Below, in pieces: positions 61,322 through 64,000 of a DNA stretch of 64,000 bases. Each line of letters begins with the position of its first letter. Position 1 is the first letter of the stretch. This DNA comes from Streptomyces cylindrosporus (GTDB lineage: Bacteria; Actinomycetota; Actinomycetes; Streptomycetales; Streptomycetaceae). The notes beneath the pieces are model-generated. The model was not told the DNA's origin and did not search any database. It saw only the letters and a list, made by a program, of their open reading frames with translations. The DNA lies in the NCBI RefSeq assembly GCF_022698165.1, contig NZ_JALDAY010000002.1:310001-374000 (forward strand), read 5' to 3'. Position numbers and translations under genes: made by a program.

Positions 61322-61455
61322 CGTGCGCCCTCCCCTGCGCGACCGCCGTGGTTGAACCGTGCACGGCAGGCCGTTGCAGTCAGGGACGCGGTCCCCGCCC
61401 GGAGGGTTGCGTGCCGCATTTCGCCGATAGAGTCACCTTGGGCCGTTTTGTCCAT
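61318..61455 (-). CDS. DUF6380-like small protein of the hopanoid operon
   Basis: A 45-residue basic protein (GEMRHATLRAGTASLTATACRARFNHGG) between hpnD and hpnE. Its ATG overlaps the hpnD stop and its stop overlaps the hpnE start, both by 4 bp, so translation is coupled on both sides. I recognise it as the DUF6380 type found in this position in Streptomyces hop clusters. No function is known. Confidence 0.75.
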   Translation of the reverse strand: MDKTAQGDSIGEMRHATLRAGTASLTATACRARFNHGGRAGEGAR

Positions 61456-62405
61456 CAGGCGCGCCTCCTGACGGTCCTCCGCGTCACATGCCGGGTGTCG
61501 AGGCCGGACAGGCCGCGGACGGCGACGTACGCCTTCTCCCGCCCCGGCAGCGAGACCCGGCCGCGCAGTACCGCCTCGGGGTCGCGCTCGATGCGGTCGA
61601 GCAGACGGCGGTAGATGCCGGCCATCGCGGCGACACAGGCGCCACTGCGCCGGTCGAGCATGGGGAGCAGCCGGTAGCCCTCGGCGAAAAGGGCGCGGGC
61701 CCGTCGCACCTCGAAGTGCACGAGGCCCGCGAAGTCGGAGCCCTCCGGCGGGGTCGGGCCGTTGAAGCCGGCCGAGCACCCGAACTTCGCGAGGTCGTCG
61801 GAGGGCAGATAGGTACGCCCGCCCTCGGCGTCCTCGCGGACGTCTCTGAGGATGTTGGTGAGCTGCAGCGCGAGCCCGAGGGTGTCGGCGTACTCCGCTG
61901 CGCGCTCGGCGCCGCGCGCCCCCGGTTCCGTGCCGAACACACCGAGCGAGAGGCGTCCGATGGCGCCGGCGACGCAGCGGCAGTAGACCTTCAGGTCGTC
62001 CCAGGTCTCGTAGGTCTCGCCGCGTACGTCCATCAGTACGCCGTCGATCAGCTCGTCCAGGCCGCCGAGCGGGATCGGGAAGACCTCCGCGGCATGGGCG
62101 AGGGCGACCGCGACCGGGTCGACGTCGTCCTCGGCGACCTCGCCCGCGCGCACCCGGGTCAGCAGCGCCCGGGTGTCCTCGAGTCTCGCCGCCTTGACGT
62201 CGTCCGCCAGCGCGCCGTCGCCGATGTCGTCGACACGCCGGGAGAACGCGTACAGCGCCGACATCGCGCGACGCTTGGGCGTCGGCAGCAGCCTGATGCC
62301 GTACGCGAAGTTGCGTGCCTGCTGTCCGGTGACGGCCTCGCAGTAGCTGTAGGCGGCGAGTACCGGTGCGGACACGTGTTGTTCCGACTCCACGGTCCGG
62401 ATCAC
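61455..62405 (-). CDS. hpnD: Presqualene diphosphate synthase (HpnD)
   Basis: Condenses two farnesyl diphosphates to presqualene diphosphate. The 316-residue protein has the squalene/phytoene-synthase fold: ALYAFSRRVDDIGDG (first Asp motif), YCRCVAGAIGRLSLGVFG and LTNILRDVREDAEGGRTYLP (second). GTG at 62405 overlaps the hpnC stop by 4 bp. Confidence 0.95.
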   Translation of the reverse strand: MIRTVESEQHVSAPVLAAYSYCEAVTGQQARNFAYGIRLLPTPKRRAMSALYAFSRRVDDIGDGALADDVKAARLEDTRALLTRVRAGEVAEDDVDPVAVALAHAAEVFPIPLGGLDELIDGVLMDVRGETYETWDDLKVYCRCVAGAIGRLSLGVFGTEPGARGAERAAEYADTLGLALQLTNILRDVREDAEGGRTYLPSDDLAKFGCSAGFNGPTPPEGSDFAGLVHFEVRRARALFAEGYRLLPMLDRRSGACVAAMAGIYRRLLDRIERDPEAVLRGRVSLPGREKAYVAVRGLSGLDTRHVTRRTVRRRA

Positions 62406-63304
62406 CCCTCTCCTCGCAGAGTCACGCCCACCTCGCGCAGCAGCCGGAGCTTGCCGGGCTTGGGCGGGCCGGGAAGTACGTCGTATTCGGCGGCGGCGAC
62501 CGCGTGGATCGCCGCCCTTCCTCCCGCCACGAAGCCCGCGAGCAGCAGCTTCAACCTGCCGTGGACGCTACCCACCAGGGGGGCGCCTTCATTCAGGAGA
62601 CCGCGGGCGCGTTCTGCTTCGTATGCAACCAGTGCGCGCACCGATGCGCCCGCGGTTTTCGTGGCCAGATCCGACTCCTGGACATGAAAGTGCTTCATGT
62701 CCTCGGCGGGCAGGTAGATGCGGTCGCGGCCGAGGTCCTCGGCGACGTCCTGAAGGTGTTCGACGATCTGGAGGGCCGTGCAGATCGCGTCCGAGAGCCG
62801 GACCCGCTCGGGGGTCGAGGTGCCCGTGACGGAGAGCACCAGACGGCCGACCGGATTGGCCGACAGTTCGCAGTAGGCAAGCAGGTCGTCGTAGGTCTCG
62901 TAGCGACTGACGAGCTGGTCCTGGCGGTTGGCGGCGATCAGGCCGAGAAAGGGCTCGGGGGTGAGCGAGCGGCGCCGGACCGTGGGCTGCAGGCGGCGCA
63001 GCAGGGGGTGACGCGGCTCTCCGGAGAAGACCCTGTTCAGGTCGGCCTCGAAGGCGTCCAGCAGCAGCAGCCGGTCCTCGGCGTCCGCGGGCGACACGCC
63101 GAGCAGCCTGGCATCGGCGCCACCGGGGGCCAGGTCGCCGTCGCCGATGTCGTCGACGAGGCGGGCGAAGCCGTACACGGCCATGAGGTCGTCGCGCCAG
63201 GCCCTGGGCAGGAAGAAGGGGGCCACGGGGAAGTTCTCGCTCGCGGCCTTGTCGAGCGTGCCGCGCTCCGGATCGGCGGGGCGCGGCGCACCGGCTCCCG
63301 TCAC
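62402..63304 (-). CDS. hpnC: Hydroxysqualene synthase (HpnC)
   Basis: Converts presqualene diphosphate to hydroxysqualene. 300 residues of the trans-isoprenyl synthase family. Asp motifs MAVYGFARLVDDIGDGDL and LQIVEHLQDVAEDLGRDRIYLP; YCELSANPVGRLVLSVTG in the middle. It is the first gene of the hopanoid operon, which reads leftward from here to 50463. Confidence 0.95.
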   Translation of the reverse strand: MTGAGAPRPADPERGTLDKAASENFPVAPFFLPRAWRDDLMAVYGFARLVDDIGDGDLAPGGADARLLGVSPADAEDRLLLLDAFEADLNRVFSGEPRHPLLRRLQPTVRRRSLTPEPFLGLIAANRQDQLVSRYETYDDLLAYCELSANPVGRLVLSVTGTSTPERVRLSDAICTALQIVEHLQDVAEDLGRDRIYLPAEDMKHFHVQESDLATKTAGASVRALVAYEAERARGLLNEGAPLVGSVHGRLKLLLAGFVAGGRAAIHAVAAAEYDVLPGPPKPGKLRLLREVGVTLRGEG

Positions 63305-63621
63305 CGCTCGCCGCCCGGGGCGGGGACGGCACAGGCAGCAGCGCTGAGCTGGGGAGTTTCCGTAGCCATTGCCGTCACATCTCCCGTTCTACACCGCAGA
63401 CCCAATACACACTATTTCGGACACGCCGCCCGGCCGTCCGCACGCCTGTCCCGCTTGTGGGTGTCGCGCATTATCGCCCCACTTTGCCGCGTTTCGGGAC
63501 CGGTACAGCTTACGTTGTACAACGCAGCGAGCTTCCCTGGGGTGTCCTGCACATCACAACAACACACCGATTGGCGTCAAGATTCCTAAGGCCGAGCCGA
63601 GTTGACGTTTCCTTTGCAGAC
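63305..63621 (-). promoter_or_regulatory. Hopanoid operon promoter region
   Basis: No gene is visible. On the minus strand TTGACG followed after 16 nt by TGTGAT (about 63552-63580) is a plausible sigma-70-type promoter for hpnC. Just downstream of it, at 63513-63524, is the perfect 12-bp palindrome CGTTGTACAACG, a possible operator. This suggests a leader of about 230 nt before hpnC. Confidence 0.45.
63513..63524. promoter_or_regulatory. Palindrome CGTTGTACAACG in the hopanoid leader
   Basis: A perfect 12-bp palindrome about 200 bp upstream of hpnC, next to a candidate -10 element. Size and AT centre suit a dimeric repressor or activator; no candidate protein is identifiable in the window. 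Confidence 0.45.
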
Positions 63622-63658
63622 GCGGGGCCCCGCCGCGAAGGTTGCGGCAGGGCCCTGC
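63622..63658 (-). terminator. GC-rich hairpin after the ABC ATPase gene
   Basis: Arms GCGGGGCCCCGCCGC (63622-63636) and GCGGCAGGGCCCTGC (63644-63658) pair at 13 of 15 positions with a 7-nt loop, 38 bp beyond the stop of the ABC ATPase gene. Confidence 0.7.
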
Positions 63659-63695
63659 GATCCGTCCTGGCCAGTTGCGTCCAGGGCCGGGTGGA

Positions 63696-64000
63696 CTACT
63701 TGCCCGTGAACTTCTCGTACTCCTTGAGGACCTCTTCGGTCGGTCCGTCCAGGCGCAGCTCGCCGCGTTCCAGCCACAGGACGCGGTCGCAGGTGTCGCG
63801 GATCGACTTGTTGCTGTGACTGACGAGAAACACCGTGCCGGCCTGCTTGCGCAGTTCGCGGATGCGCTCCTCGGAGCGGATCTGGAACTTGCGGTCACCG
63901 GTGGCCAGCGCCTCGTCGATCATGAGGACGTCGTGGTCCTTGGCGGCGGCGATGGAGAAGCGCAGGCGGGCCGCCATGCCGGAGGAGTAGGTGCGCATCG
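63696..64000 (-). CDS. Polysaccharide/teichoic-acid-type ABC transporter ATPase (5' part outside window)
   Basis: The last 101 codons of an ABC ATPase. They start within the signature RTYSSGMAARLRFS, continue with the Walker B DVLMIDEALATGD, and the switch His in FLVSHSNKSI. The YSSGM-type signature and the missing long C-terminal extension point to the O-antigen/teichoic-acid exporter group (TagH/RfbE-like), which moves a lipid-linked polymer. The stop is TAG at 63696-63698. The gene runs off the right edge. Confidence 0.88.
   Translation of the reverse strand, partial: MRTYSSGMAARLRFSIAAAKDHDVLMIDEALATGDRKFQIRSEERIRELRKQAGTVFLVSHSNKSIRDTCDRVLWLERGELRLDGPTEEVLKEYEKFTGK

Overview
The window is high-GC actinobacterial DNA, most likely from a Streptomyces chromosome. 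This rests on the codon pattern (almost every third position G or C), many GTG starts, TetR/ROK/IclR regulators, paired XRE/DUF5753-type regulators, a c-di-AMP riboswitch in front of a LysM/M23 peptidase gene, and a complete Streptomyces-type hopanoid operon. I saw no tRNA, rRNA, CRISPR array or intact insertion sequence.

Layout. (1) 1-5.8 kb: a branched-chain-amino-acid-type ABC importer (fused permease and lipoprotein receptor) divergent from a ROK regulator and a Gfo/Idh/MocA oxidoreductase. (2) 6.0-9.4 kb: a 90-bp MurF remnant, an SGNH hydrolase overlapping a TetX-like FAD monooxygenase, and a divergent TetR with two tandem palindromic operators. (3) 9.7-23.2 kb: an aromatic meta-cleavage locus. 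It holds two decarboxylase-type amidohydrolases, an MhpA-like hydroxylase, a type I extradiol dioxygenase, a C-C bond hydrolase, two hydratases, an acylating acetaldehyde dehydrogenase and a hydroxy-oxovalerate aldolase, giving a route to pyruvate and acetyl-CoA. It also has an MFS transporter, two TetR genes and one IclR gene, with palindromes at the control regions. (4) 23.2-32.6 kb: an accessory island. Its first part is an XRE/DUF5753 locus with decamer repeats, then a tightly coupled operon carrying a degenerate NUDIX protein, a 28-residue membrane peptide, a DapF-like epimerase, a D-Ala-D-Ala-ligase-like ATP-grasp enzyme, a C39-like cysteine protease and a free-standing MurF C-terminal domain. 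Its second part is an XRE-DUF488 fusion with an unknown partner, facing a DUF3644 protein that has an R-x4-H HEPN-like motif. (5) 33-40.5 kb: a metallo-beta-lactamase-fold hydrolase and an acyl-CoA/TPP/amino-acid dehydrogenase operon that looks decayed (in-frame deletion, frameshifts, tandem repeats). (6) 40.6-50.4 kb: SGNH and DUF6250 proteins, a riboswitch-controlled M23 peptidase, alpha-galactosidase, tyrosine phosphatase, secreted nuclease and a cupin regulator. (7) 50.4-63.3 kb: the hopanoid operon, read right to left (hpnC, hpnD, DUF6380, hpnE, polyprenyl synthase, shc, hpnG, hpnH, ispG, dxs, aminotransferase), supplying isoprenoid precursors, squalene, hopene and side-chain-extended hopanoids. 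(8) The window ends inside a polysaccharide/teichoic-acid-type ABC ATPase gene.

The strongest candidate for an undescribed system is the eight-gene operon at 25.27-29.40 kb, which reassembles pieces of peptidoglycan-precursor metabolism outside any cell-wall cluster. Second is the DUF488/DUF3644 set at 29.9-32.6 kb, a possible defence module. Several single-base frameshifts (MFS gene, TPP enzyme, ATP-grasp ligase) could be real decay or sequencing errors in GC-rich runs; reads are needed to tell.
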